From Armatimonadota bacterium (lineage in GTDB: Bacteria > Armatimonadota > Chthonomonadetes > Chthonomonadales > Chthonomonadaceae), in contig JAPLCR010000427.1 in assembly GCA_026392135.1 (NCBI GenBank), positions 1 through 12,901 of the forward strand: a stretch of 12,901 bases of DNA, in the 5' to 3' direction. Positions 1 to 7,255 of the stretch are shown here, piece by piece (position 1 is the first letter of the stretch; the number at the start of each line of letters is the position of its first letter). The notes under the pieces were generated by a model. It was not told the DNA's origin, searched no databases, and worked only from the letters and a program-made list of their open reading frames with translations. A program made the position numbers and the translations under genes.

Positions 1-1428
1 AATGGCTTCCCGCTCTATCCGTTTGTCGGTGGAGAGCGTGTTGATGAGGAGGCTGATTTTGCCGCTACGGATAAGCGACGTGATATTCTCGTCGGCTTCG
101 TGCAGTTTGTGAACGGTGGTGACAGGTATCCCGCGTTGCGTCAGGTAGGAAGCGGTTCCCGCCGTAGCGTAGATGTGGAAGCCCATCTCCTGAAAGCCTC
201 GAATTATCGGAACCGCCTCCGCCTTATCTGGGTCGGCGATAGTCGCGATAAGATTTCCGCCCGTCGGCACGTCTATCCCCGAAGCGAGCATGGCTTTATA
301 GAGCGCAAGCGGGTATTTTGTGTCTACGCCCATGATTTCGCCCGTACTCTTCATTTCGGGACCCAAGCCGATGTCCACCTGAGTCAGTTTCAGGAAGGAG
401 AAGACCGGCGCTTTCACCGCAATACTTCCCTGATTGGGGTGTAGTCCGCTGGCATAACCCTGCTCCTTGAGCGATACTCCCATCATGGCGCGAGTGGCGA
501 CCTTCACCATAGGAATACCTGTCACTTTAGAGAGGTAGGGAACCGTTCGCGAGGCGCGTGGGTTCACTTCCAGAACCATCGCCGTGTTCGTCTCATGGTC
601 TACCACAAACTGAATGTTCATCAGCCCGCGTACCTCAAGGCGAAGTGCAAGACTTGTGGCGACTCGCACAATCTGGTCTATCACATCTTGCGAAAGGGTC
701 TGCGGCGGATAGACCGCCATACTGTCGCCGCTGTGAACGCCCGCCCGCTCGATATGCTCCATAATGCCGGGCAGAAGACAGTCCACCCCATCGCTAATAA
801 CGTCTACCTCCACCTCTTTCCCAATAATGTACTTATCTATCAGAATGGGGGCTTTGGGGGATACATCCACTACGTAAGTCATATAACGCTCGAGGTCGGC
901 GCGGCTATAGACCAACTCCATTGCGCGACCTCCCAATACATAAGACGGGCGCACAAGCACCGGATAACTTATCTCTTCTGCAACTATAAGCGCATCTTTT
1001 TCGTTTGTGACGGCGCGTCCTTGTGGTTTGGCGACGTTTAGGGCGCGGAGAACGTTGTCGAAGCGATCTCTGTCTTCAGCGAGGTCTATCGAATCGTAGG
1101 AGCTCCCGAAAATTCGGATGCCCGCTTCGTGAAGGGGCTTCGCGAGGTTAATGGCTGTTTGCCCCCCGAACTGAACAATCACACCCTCCGGCTCTTCGCG
1201 GTCGATGATGTTCATCACGTCTTCAACAGTAAGCGGCTCGAAAAAGAGCCTGTCGGACGTGTCGAAATCTGTGGAGACGGTTTCGGGATTGTTGTTAATA
1301 ATAATGGCTTCATAGCCCAACTCGCGAAGCGTCCATACGCAGTGGACACAACTGTAGTCGAACTCTATTCCCTGCCCAATACGAATGGGCCCCGAACCGA
1401 TAACAATGACTTTACCCTTGTCGCTCAA
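1..1428 (-). CDS. carB2: Carbamoyl-phosphate synthetase large subunit, C-terminal half (partial, 3' end off window)
   Basis: This frame is open for 476 codons to the left edge, with no stop. It is the second synthetase unit of CarB, which phosphorylates carbamate to carbamoyl phosphate. IGQGIEFDY lies near residues 17-25 and INNNPETVSTDFDTSDR near 44-60. QFGGQTAIN is at about 86-94, the ATP-grasp loop VLVRPSYVLGGRAMELV at 157-173 and GIMEHIERAGVHSGDS at 221-236. The metal-binding EVNPRASRT is at 287-295. From about residue 385 it continues into the MGS-like allosteric domain (ATAGTASYL, then LLINTLSTDKR near the edge), where UMP and similar effectors bind in characterised enzymes. The start is a TTG at 1428, preceded by AAGAGG six bases upstream; the frame closes upstream at a TGA and offers no ATG there. 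It follows the 327-residue membrane gene after 38 nt. The N-terminal half is a separate gene at 3529-5244. About 50 residues of the usual C terminus should lie beyond the edge. Confidence 0.94.
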   Translation of the reverse strand, partial: MSDKGKVIVIGSGPIRIGQGIEFDYSCVHCVWTLRELGYEAIIINNNPETVSTDFDTSDRLFFEPLTVEDVMNIIDREEPEGVIVQFGGQTAINLAKPLHEAGIRIFGSSYDSIDLAEDRDRFDNVLRALNVAKPQGRAVTNEKDALIVAEEISYPVLVRPSYVLGGRAMELVYSRADLERYMTYVVDVSPKAPILIDKYIIGKEVEVDVISDGVDCLLPGIMEHIERAGVHSGDSMAVYPPQTLSQDVIDQIVRVATSLALRLEVRGLMNIQFVVDHETNTAMVLEVNPRASRTVPYLSKVTGIPMVKVATRAMMGVSLKEQGYASGLHPNQGSIAVKAPVFSFLKLTQVDIGLGPEMKSTGEIMGVDTKYPLALYKAMLASGIDVPTGGNLIATIADPDKAEAVPIIRGFQEMGFHIYATAGTASYLTQRGIPVTTVHKLHEADENITSLIRSGKISLLINTLSTDKRIEREAI

Positions 1429-1466
1429 AATCCGCCTCTTTCTTTTTAAAACCGGATGGATGATAA

Positions 1467-2450
1467 CTACTCAATCCCAATCGTCATAACCTCTTCAACC
1501 GCTTTCTCCACCGCCCAAGTCTGCTGGTTCATCTGCGATACCGTCTGCGCTATCTCTTGCGCGGTCTCTCCGGCTTGCAGAACGGGGGCGGTCTGCATAC
1601 GCGCCATTGCGGAGAGTGCGGAGGCGAGCGTCTGAACGATAGCATCCTGCTGAACCTGCAAACGCTCTAAGTTCTGTATTATCTGACGCGCATTTTCGAG
1701 GCGTGTCGAACACATCTCAAGGCTCTGCTGCACTGCGTTGCGCGTGATGGGGTCGGAGATAGCGTCGAGTTTACGTCCCAACTCTCCAAACTCGCGCTCA
1801 AGGTCAGATACGGAGTGTATACCTAAAATGGGCAGAAGACTCTGCCGCCTCTGATCGAGTTGGCGATAGTTCTGAAGCAGTGTATTCAGTTGGAGCATTA
1901 TCTCCTGAAAGGTGCGCTCTGTTCCACTGTCGGTCTGCGTGCGAACCATCATTAATAGTGCATCACAGTAGACACGTTCTGCTCGGCTTAGGGTGATGTT
2001 TGGGAAGACGGAGCGCATCTCTGCTAGGCTCAAAGAGTAGCCTAGGCGTGCTTGTGGGTGCGCTTTTTGCGCCCACCACATTCCGAATGCAGTTCCTCCT
2101 ACCCATGTGGCACCAGAAATGAGTAGAAGCCCTGTAGTTGGTTCATGCCCACCGCTCAACGCCATAACCAGCCCCAATGCCGTCGCAAAAGGAGCGAGGA
2201 TCGCCCCCATTACGCGGTAAGCGTGGTTATCATCTCGCCGACTCCGCATTTCATAGGCGGCGCGTTCATCGGAGTTGGGTTCACGTTTGCGCTGGAATGC
2301 GGGCGCACCTGTAGTTGCCTGCCAGCGTACCCGCCAAGGTATCCCCTTCCAGTGGATGTTTTCGCCAAGAAAGTCCTTGAGCGGCGAGAGCAGACGCTCC
2401 CCCACCTTCACAGCTATCTCCGGGTCTATGTCTTTTAGTCCGATACGCAT
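1467..2450 (-). CDS. Unrecognised membrane protein with two transmembrane helices and a coiled-coil C-terminal region
   Basis: I do not recognise this 327-residue protein. Residues 1-70 are soluble, with a Trp/Arg-rich stretch near 34-43 (WKGIPWRVRW). Two hydrophobic segments follow at about 79-99 and 105-126, joined by a short GGHEPTT turn, which makes a helical hairpin. Residues about 140-320 are predicted helical and rich in Q, E, L and A, with heptad-like spacing (for example LQLNTLLQNYRQLDQRR near 186-202). This looks like a long cytoplasmic coiled coil, loosely resembling the signalling part of chemoreceptors, but no conserved receptor hairpin motif or enzyme motif is visible. The ATG at 2450 has GAGAGG six bases upstream. 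It sits between the two carB halves on the same strand, so co-expression with CPS is likely, but a functional link is only inference. Alternatives are a scaffold, a membrane-stress sensor or a passenger gene. Confidence 0.8.
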   Translation of the reverse strand: MRIGLKDIDPEIAVKVGERLLSPLKDFLGENIHWKGIPWRVRWQATTGAPAFQRKREPNSDERAAYEMRSRRDDNHAYRVMGAILAPFATALGLVMALSGGHEPTTGLLLISGATWVGGTAFGMWWAQKAHPQARLGYSLSLAEMRSVFPNITLSRAERVYCDALLMMVRTQTDSGTERTFQEIMLQLNTLLQNYRQLDQRRQSLLPILGIHSVSDLEREFGELGRKLDAISDPITRNAVQQSLEMCSTRLENARQIIQNLERLQVQQDAIVQTLASALSAMARMQTAPVLQAGETAQEIAQTVSQMNQQTWAVEKAVEEVMTIGIE

Positions 2451-2488
2451 GGCTTGCCTCTCTGAACCTAACCCCAGTCCGCCCTCAA

Positions 2489-2540
2489 CCTGTCCTGCGG
2501 AAGTCCTTCTCCCGAATTGGGAGAGGGGCGACTTGCCTAC
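2489..2540 (+). repeat. Dispersed palindromic repeat, copy A
   Basis: This element of about 50 bp has a TCC/GGA mini-palindrome (TGTCCTGCGGAAG) followed by a hairpin. Its arms, 2505-2513 and 2519-2527, pair over 9 bp with one G-T wobble around a 5-nt loop, and GGGGCGACTTGCC follows. A clearly related copy lies in the opposite orientation at 10593-10640: same order of parts, shared core bases, and compensated differences in the stem. It lies in the gap between the methyltransferase and the membrane-protein gene. No T-tract follows on the transcribed (minus) strand, so it is REP-like rather than a standard terminator. Confidence 0.65.
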
Positions 2541-2684
2541 AAGGCGGTCAAGAGGATTGAAACGCCCGTTGTACTGTTTACGCCCTCCTATCCCAAACCC
2601 TTTCCCCCGTTCGACACGGGAATAAGGGAGCAGGTTGTGCGAGATTACAACGTTAGTCCCGCTATCTCATTCACGGCGGGTGTT

Positions 2685-2709
2685 CCCCCTTCCCGTTTCG
2701 TGAAGGGGG
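2685..2709. repeat. GC-rich perfect hairpin downstream of the methyltransferase gene
   Basis: CCCCCTTC (2685-2692) and GAAGGGGG (2702-2709) form a perfect 8-bp stem with a 9-nt loop, about 20 bp past the methyltransferase stop. On the minus (transcribed) strand it is followed by AACACCCGCC with no T-tract, so an ordinary intrinsic terminator is unlikely. Its CCCCTTCC/GGAAGGGG style resembles the other repeats in this gap. It could be an mRNA 3'-end stabiliser or a third, diverged repeat member. Confidence 0.55.
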
Positions 2710-2728
2710 CTAGAGGGATTGGCTCCCC

Positions 2729-3532
2729 CTACTTCACTCCCCATACTTGCGTCATTCGCACCATAAGAAAGAGAGCTGTCTCATCCTTCTCTAAGCGACG
2801 CACCTCCCCCAGAATCTCCGTTATCTCCTCTTGTGTAGCGATACCCGCCTGTATAAGAAAAGGGGTAACCTCCTCTACTGTCCATGAAGGAAGGCGTTTT
2901 TCGATACCGCTTAGGTAGGCGGGTTGCACGAGACGCGCTTGTACATTTCGCGCTCCCGCCGCTATAACCAGTTGATGCAGATACTGCCCTATCTCAAAAT
3001 GTTCGCCCTGCGCCTCTCCCGCCTTGCGGTAGAGTTCTACAGCGCGGTCAAACACACGCGAAGCGGGGTAGGTTCCCAGCGACGAGAAGTCGCCATCCTC
3101 TACAGCAAGCGTTCCGTCCGGCTTTAAAAGCGCTATCATTTCGGTCAGTGCGGTATTCGGCTCACGCAGGTGCATCAGAACAAAACGAGCGTAGGCTATA
3201 TCAAACGATTCACGCTCCAGCCCCGTTTTGTAGGCGGTTGCGACATAAAAATGAACGTTCTTCAAGCCCAGCGATTCGGCGCGTTGTCGCGCCTGCTCAA
3301 TCTGCCCTTCACTCTGGTCTATCCCAACCACTTCACCCGCCTCGCCAACCTCCTCCGCAAGCCAGCAGGAGATACTCCCAATCCCGCATCCAATGTCAAC
3401 TATACGCTTGCCCTGTAGACTCCCCAGTCGGCGAAAAAAGTCGGCGGTATCGGCTCCATGAACGCCCTGAACGACTTTCAGCCGCTCTGCGCCCTCCGCG
3501 CCTGTCGCGAGAACATACCGCTCTTCGCTCAT
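2729..3532 (-). CDS. Class I SAM-dependent methyltransferase
   Basis: This 267-residue protein has a Rossmann-type methyltransferase core. Motif I is VDIGCGIGSISCWLA at about 45-59, the acidic end of strand 2 is GIDQS at 70-74 (Asp72, ribose binding), motif IV-like ARFVLMHL is at 115-122, and the post-core LLKPDG is at 135-140. The spacing matches the UbiE/COQ5-like and small-molecule methyltransferases. Residues after about 190 form a helical cap that may choose the substrate, which cannot be read from sequence. The ATG overlaps the carB1 stop as ATGA (3529-3532), and a GGAGG inside the last codons of carB1 lies four bases upstream, so translational coupling is very likely. No pyrimidine-pathway step needs a methyltransferase, so it is either a passenger or an unrecognised accessory function. 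Confidence 0.88.
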   Translation of the reverse strand: MSEERYVLATGAEGAERLKVVQGVHGADTADFFRRLGSLQGKRIVDIGCGIGSISCWLAEEVGEAGEVVGIDQSEGQIEQARQRAESLGLKNVHFYVATAYKTGLERESFDIAYARFVLMHLREPNTALTEMIALLKPDGTLAVEDGDFSSLGTYPASRVFDRAVELYRKAGEAQGEHFEIGQYLHQLVIAAGARNVQARLVQPAYLSGIEKRLPSWTVEEVTPFLIQAGIATQEEITEILGEVRRLEKDETALFLMVRMTQVWGVK

Positions 3533-5244
3533 TCGTCCTCCGTATCGTAACAGGAGTAGTAGTAGGGGGTGAGCGCTTCAAACTCCGCCGCGCACGTATC
3601 CACCATCTTGTATACGGGAACAATACCGAGATGTTTGCGGAGTTTGCGAAGTTTGCCCTCCGGTATTCCCGCGAACTCGGCAATCGTGCGGTCTGCAAAG
3701 CCCATCCGCTTCGCTTCACGCAGAAGGCGAACCGCAGAGCCGAATCGCTCTTCCAACGGCTCTTGCGCCTCCTCTTCCTCGCTCTCAAGGGCTTTCGACA
3801 TCTGCTTGAAGGCGGGCGCGTTCACTTTGAGGCGCGTTTCAAGATTTACTAACCCTTCCAGTTTACGCAGAAACCAAGGGTCTACATTACTGAGGGCGTT
3901 TATCTCCTCTACCATCATACCACGTCGGAAGCCCTCGGTGATTGACCAGAGCCGTTCGTCGTGCGGAACGCGAATCGCCTCCTCCAACTCCATATCGCTG
4001 AGGGTGTGCCCGGTCTTATTCGCCAATCCGTAAATACCGACTTCCAGAGAGCGAATCGCCTTCATTAAGGCAGGCTCAAAGGCGCGGTCTATCGCCATAA
4101 CTTCGCCTGTCGCCTTCATCTGCGTGGTGATGCGTCTATCCGCGCCGACGAACTTATCGAAGGGCCAGCGCGGTATTTTCAGCACACAGTAGTCCAGCGC
4201 CGGCTCGAAGCAGGCGAGGGTTTTCCGTGTGACAGCGTTCTCTATCTCGTCGAGGTGTAGTCCAATCGCTATCTTTGCGGAGACTCGCGCAATCGGGTAG
4301 CCCGTCGCCTTAGAGGCGAGCGCGGAAGAGCGAGAGACGCGGGGATTGACCTCAATGACGTAGTAGGCGAAGGAGTGGGGGTCGAGCGAGAGCTGGACGT
4401 TGCACCCGCCCTCAATTCCTAGCGAACGGATGATTTTGAGAGAGGCGGTTCGGAGCATCTGGTACTCTTTGTCCGAGAGGGTCTGAGACGGTGCGATAAC
4501 AATACTGTCGCCTGTATGAACCCCCATCGGGTCGAAGTTCTCCATATTACAGACGGTGATAGCGGTGTCGTTCGCATCGCGCATCACCTCATACTCCACC
4601 TCTTTCCAACCCGAAAGATACCGCTCTATCATCACCTGATGACGCATGGAGAGCGCAAGCCCGCTTCGTGTGATAGTAAGCAGCTCGTCCACATTACGCG
4701 CAATTCCGCCGCCAGTGCCGCCGAGAGTATAGGCGGGGCGCACAATGAGGGGCCAGATACCGGAGGCGATAGCGTCGCCGAGTTGACTTTCGTCTGTGAT
4801 AATCCACGATTCGGGGACAGGCTCGCCAATTTCTCGCATGAGAGTTCTAAACTCTTCGCGGTCTTCGGCTTGCCGTATGGCGCGAAGCGGAGTTCCTAGT
4901 AGGCGCGTGTTATAACGCTCTAAAATTCCCGCCTCCGCTACCTGCGTGGCGAGATTCAAGCCCGTCTGCCCGCCAAGCGTGGCGACTATCCCATCGGGAC
5001 GCTCTTTCGCGACGATTCGCTCTACAAACTCCACAGAGAGCGGCTCTATATAGACCCTGTCCGCCATCTCCACATCAGTCATAATAGTGGCGGGGTTCGA
5101 GTTGATAAGGACTACCTCAATGCCCTCTTCACGCAACGAGCGGCAGGCTTGCGCTCCTGCGTAGTCGAATTCGGCGGCTTGCCCAATGATGATGGGGCCC
5201 GAACCTATCAGTAATACCTTTTTAATACTTGGGTCTTTCGGCAA
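3529..5244 (-). CDS. carB1: Carbamoyl-phosphate synthetase large subunit, N-terminal half
   Basis: This 571-residue protein covers the carboxyphosphate synthetase unit plus the oligomerisation domain of CarB; it uses ATP to activate bicarbonate and combines it with ammonia delivered by CarA. Landmarks are IGSGPIIIGQAAEFDYAG (13-30), LINSNPATIMTD (46-57), TLGGQTGLN (89-97), the ATP-grasp loop LIVRPAYTLGGTGGGIA (166-182), MGVHTGDSIVIAPSQTL (240-256) and EVNPRVSRSSALASK (298-312). The C-terminal region (about 400-571) ends in YKMVDTCAAEFEA followed by an acidic tail. That is exactly where one-piece CarB (about 1,070 residues) crosses into its second half, so this is a natural domain-boundary end and not a frameshift. 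Translation starts at a TTG (5242-5244) behind AAGGAG. The second half is carB2, beyond two other genes. Such two-gene CarB is known in Aquifex and Methanocaldococcus. Confidence 0.95.
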   Translation of the reverse strand: MPKDPSIKKVLLIGSGPIIIGQAAEFDYAGAQACRSLREEGIEVVLINSNPATIMTDVEMADRVYIEPLSVEFVERIVAKERPDGIVATLGGQTGLNLATQVAEAGILERYNTRLLGTPLRAIRQAEDREEFRTLMREIGEPVPESWIITDESQLGDAIASGIWPLIVRPAYTLGGTGGGIARNVDELLTITRSGLALSMRHQVMIERYLSGWKEVEYEVMRDANDTAITVCNMENFDPMGVHTGDSIVIAPSQTLSDKEYQMLRTASLKIIRSLGIEGGCNVQLSLDPHSFAYYVIEVNPRVSRSSALASKATGYPIARVSAKIAIGLHLDEIENAVTRKTLACFEPALDYCVLKIPRWPFDKFVGADRRITTQMKATGEVMAIDRAFEPALMKAIRSLEVGIYGLANKTGHTLSDMELEEAIRVPHDERLWSITEGFRRGMMVEEINALSNVDPWFLRKLEGLVNLETRLKVNAPAFKQMSKALESEEEEAQEPLEERFGSAVRLLREAKRMGFADRTIAEFAGIPEGKLRKLRKHLGIVPVYKMVDTCAAEFEALTPYYYSCYDTEDE

Positions 5245-5290
5245 CTCTCTCTCCTTAATTCGTTTTCTGTGAAACTCTGCGTTTTGGTCA

Positions 5291-5322
5291 GGTTGGTCAG
5301 GGGTTGAAACCCCTGACCAACC
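5291..5322. repeat. Perfect 15-bp inverted repeat between lepB and carB1
   Basis: GGTTGGTCAGGGGTT (5291-5305) and AACCCCTGACCAACC (5308-5322) are exact reverse complements around two bases. The motif GGTCAGG also occurs once more just to the left (5286-5292). It begins two bases after the lepB stop and lies about 45 bp before the carB1 start. On the transcribed strand it is followed by TGACCAAAACGC and not by a T-run, so efficient Rho-independent termination is doubtful. mRNA stabilisation or processing, partial attenuation, or a dispersed repeat all fit. Confidence 0.75.
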
Positions 5323-5324
5323 TC

Positions 5325-6032
5325 CTAATTTCCGCTCTTCTGCCCCTCTGCGACTCTTTTGCCTACGCCTCCATCGTTGTAGAGGACGCGAATAAACTTT
5401 CCAACAATCTCCTCACGGTGCAGAGTTCCCCAGTAGCGTCCGTCATCGCTAGTAGCGCGGTTATCCCCCAGTACGAAAACGTCGCCCTCCGGCACTTTCA
5501 GAGGCTTCTCCTCTGTAGCAAACTCTGCGAACTCATTAGCGGAGGGAATGGTTTTATAGTCTTCAATTAGCCTTCGCCCGTTGATATAGACCGCATTTTC
5601 TTTTACGACGATGGTCTCTCCCGGTAGCCCTATCACGCGCTTTATCAGCAGATCGCCCTTCTTCTGCCTATCTATCAGTTTCGCTCGTATCTGCGCGGCG
5701 AATCCCTTATCGCCGCTGTCGCCCTCATCACTACTAGGCGGGCTTTTCTCCTCTTCTGGGCTATTAGGGGGGAGGGGCATCCGAAAGACAATAATGTCTC
5801 CGCGAGCGGGCATTCTACCGCCCAGATAGGCTACCCACGCACGAGCGGTCAGCACACGGTCTCCCACCTTCAAGGTTGGTTCCATAGATTCGGACGGGAT
5901 ATAGTTATTGGAAAGACAGACGATAAGCGTGAGTAGCGCCAGCAGTAGCGTCAGAGAGACGAGAGGGAACCTTCTCTTTTTTCGCGGTTTAGGGCGGCTT
6001 GGTGTTTCGTCGTTATAAGGCGCTTCGGACAT
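5325..6032 (-). CDS. lepB: Signal peptidase I
   Basis: This 235-residue type I signal peptidase cleaves signal peptides from exported proteins at the outer face of the cytoplasmic membrane. A basic N terminus (RPKPRKKRR, 13-21) is followed by a single membrane anchor at about 22-41. Box B, SESMEPTL, gives the nucleophile Ser49. KRVIGLPGE (131-139) provides the general base Lys131, and GDNRATSDDGRYWG (189-202) is the conserved C-terminal box. Between boxes C and D there is an acidic, Pro/Ser-rich insert (about 86-125), probably a surface loop. The ATG at 6032 has AGGAG eight bases upstream. It lies 35 nt after carA and 80 nt before carB1, on the same strand. It has no known role in pyrimidine synthesis, so it looks like a housekeeping gene carried in the operon. 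Confidence 0.94.
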   Translation of the reverse strand: MSEAPYNDETPSRPKPRKKRRFPLVSLTLLLALLTLIVCLSNNYIPSESMEPTLKVGDRVLTARAWVAYLGGRMPARGDIIVFRMPLPPNSPEEEKSPPSSDEGDSGDKGFAAQIRAKLIDRQKKGDLLIKRVIGLPGETIVVKENAVYINGRRLIEDYKTIPSANEFAEFATEEKPLKVPEGDVFVLGDNRATSDDGRYWGTLHREEIVGKFIRVLYNDGGVGKRVAEGQKSGN

Positions 6033-6067
6033 ATTAAACGCTCCTGATTGCGCTGGAAGGACGCTCT

Positions 6068-7192
6068 TTAACTGCGCCCGTAGTGTCTGTCCAGCATATT
6101 TATATACTGATGGAAGAAATACGCGCTGTCACTGGGTCCCGGCGAGGCTTCCGGGTGGTACTGAATGGAGAAGATAGGTAACTCCTTATGGCGCAGTCCT
6201 TCTACCGTTCCATCGTTGAGGTTGATGTGCGCCACCTCCATACCGTCTTTGAGCCTGTCTGGGTCGACTGCGTAGCCGTGATTTTGCGAGGTGATGTAGA
6301 CGCGCCCCGTGTTCAAATCCTTCACAGGGTGGTTGCTTCCTCTATGCCCGAATTTGAGTTTGAATGTCTTGCTTCCGAAGGCGTACCCTAGTATCTGATT
6401 CCCCATGCAGACTCCCATGATCGGCTTCTTACCTACCAGTTGACGCACGGTGTCTACCATATAGCCGTACTGTTCGGGGTCGCCGGGTCCGGGAGAGAGA
6501 AAGATACCATTGGGATTAGCGCGAAGCACCTCTTCCGCAGTCACCGTACAGGGATAGACGGTAGTTTCACACCCAAGGTTTGCAAGACTACGCAAAATAT
6601 TATATTTTACGCCAAAATCGAGGAGCGCAATACGATAACGCGGCTTCACCTCCGAAACGCTATCCGCAGAAACAGGCTTTGTGTCTCCCACTCGCCAACG
6701 ATAGGACTGCTCCGCTGTGACTTGCCGCGCCAAATCTTTCGAACCGTAGCCCGGCGCGTTGCGAATATGCTCTAGCAAGCTCTCAGGCGTGTCTTCTGTA
6801 GAGATAGCGCCCATCATCACGCCGCGCACTCGTAGCGCCCGCGTCAACGCCCGCGTATCTATGCCCTGTATCCCAATAATACCACGCTCTTTCAGAAAAG
6901 AGTCGAGGGTCTGTTTAGAGCGCCAGTTGCTCGCAATCTCGGCGGCTTCTCGCACGACGAAGCCCTCTACCTGCACGCGCCGCGACTCAAAATCGTCCGG
7001 GTTGATGCCATAGTTGCCAATAAGCGGATAGGTGAGCGTGACTATCTGCCCAGCGTAAGAGGGGTCGGTCAGAATCTCCTGATACCCTGTCATACCGGTA
7101 TTGAAGACGACCTCTCCGTTCGTCCTCCCTGTCGCGCCGAGCGACTGCCCTTCAAATAGAGTTCCATCTTCGAGCGCAAGAATCGCTTTCAT
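6068..7192 (-). CDS. carA: Carbamoyl-phosphate synthetase small (glutaminase) subunit
   Basis: This 374-residue protein hydrolyses glutamine and passes ammonia through the tunnel to the large subunit. The N-terminal CPSase domain (about 1-150) contains EVVFNTGMTGYQEILTDPSY (27-46) and GIQGIDTRALTR (107-118). The class I amidotransferase domain follows: FLSPGPGDP (231-239), the nucleophile Cys262 in GVCMGNQILG, KFGHRGSNHPV (280-290), TSQNHGYAV (301-309), and the His346/Glu348 pair in QYHPEASPGP. The elbow reads CMGNQ where CLGHQ is more common; the Cys is intact, so activity is expected. Length is normal for CarA. It lies 63 nt after the amidohydrolase gene. The ATG at 7192 has only a distant GGGA upstream, a weak ribosome binding site. 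Confidence 0.96.
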   Translation of the reverse strand: MKAILALEDGTLFEGQSLGATGRTNGEVVFNTGMTGYQEILTDPSYAGQIVTLTYPLIGNYGINPDDFESRRVQVEGFVVREAAEIASNWRSKQTLDSFLKERGIIGIQGIDTRALTRALRVRGVMMGAISTEDTPESLLEHIRNAPGYGSKDLARQVTAEQSYRWRVGDTKPVSADSVSEVKPRYRIALLDFGVKYNILRSLANLGCETTVYPCTVTAEEVLRANPNGIFLSPGPGDPEQYGYMVDTVRQLVGKKPIMGVCMGNQILGYAFGSKTFKLKFGHRGSNHPVKDLNTGRVYITSQNHGYAVDPDRLKDGMEVAHINLNDGTVEGLRHKELPIFSIQYHPEASPGPSDSAYFFHQYINMLDRHYGRS

Positions 7193-7255
7193 CGTTTCGT
7201 GTTTTCCCTTTTATGTCTCGCCTTACGTAATGCCCCTCGTCCACCCGCAAACGTC

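Larger units (their letters stand above)
2451..2728. other. Intergenic region with hairpin repeats, no gene seen
   Basis: This 278-nt gap separates the methyltransferase stop from the membrane-protein start. I see no convincing gene in it. It holds repeat copy A (2489-2540), a small CCCGT/ACGGG hairpin (2606-2620), a GTTGT/ACAAC inverted pair near 2634-2652, and the GC-rich hairpin at 2685-2709. The clustering suggests an accumulation site for REP-like elements. The transcript may be processed or stabilised here, but no promoter stands out. Confidence 0.6.

Noticed and set aside
257..269. Possible inactivating change in carB2
   Set aside because: Translating the whole stretch by hand gave a continuous frame with all core motifs, so no frameshift is seen.
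100..1449. Several plus-strand open frames at the left end
   Set aside because: All lie opposite the carB2 reading frame, which carries every expected CPS motif on the minus strand.
1560..1580. Second PyrR-loop-like CGGAGAGAC inside the membrane-protein gene
   Set aside because: It matches the hexaloop pattern but lacks the closing GTC/GAC stem, and it lies within coding sequence.
2555..2563. GATTGAAAC, a typical end of CRISPR repeats
   Set aside because: It is a single occurrence with no spaced repeats and no cas genes nearby, so it is coincidence.
2517..2918. Plus-strand open frame across the repeat-rich gap
   Set aside because: It crosses palindromes and the antisense of the methyltransferase and has low-complexity Pro/Arg/Ser composition.
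3148..3852. Long plus-strand open frame of 234 codons
   Set aside because: It is a shadow antisense to carB1 and the methyltransferase; its residues are Arg/Ser-rich with no motif, while the minus-strand frames have clear family signatures.
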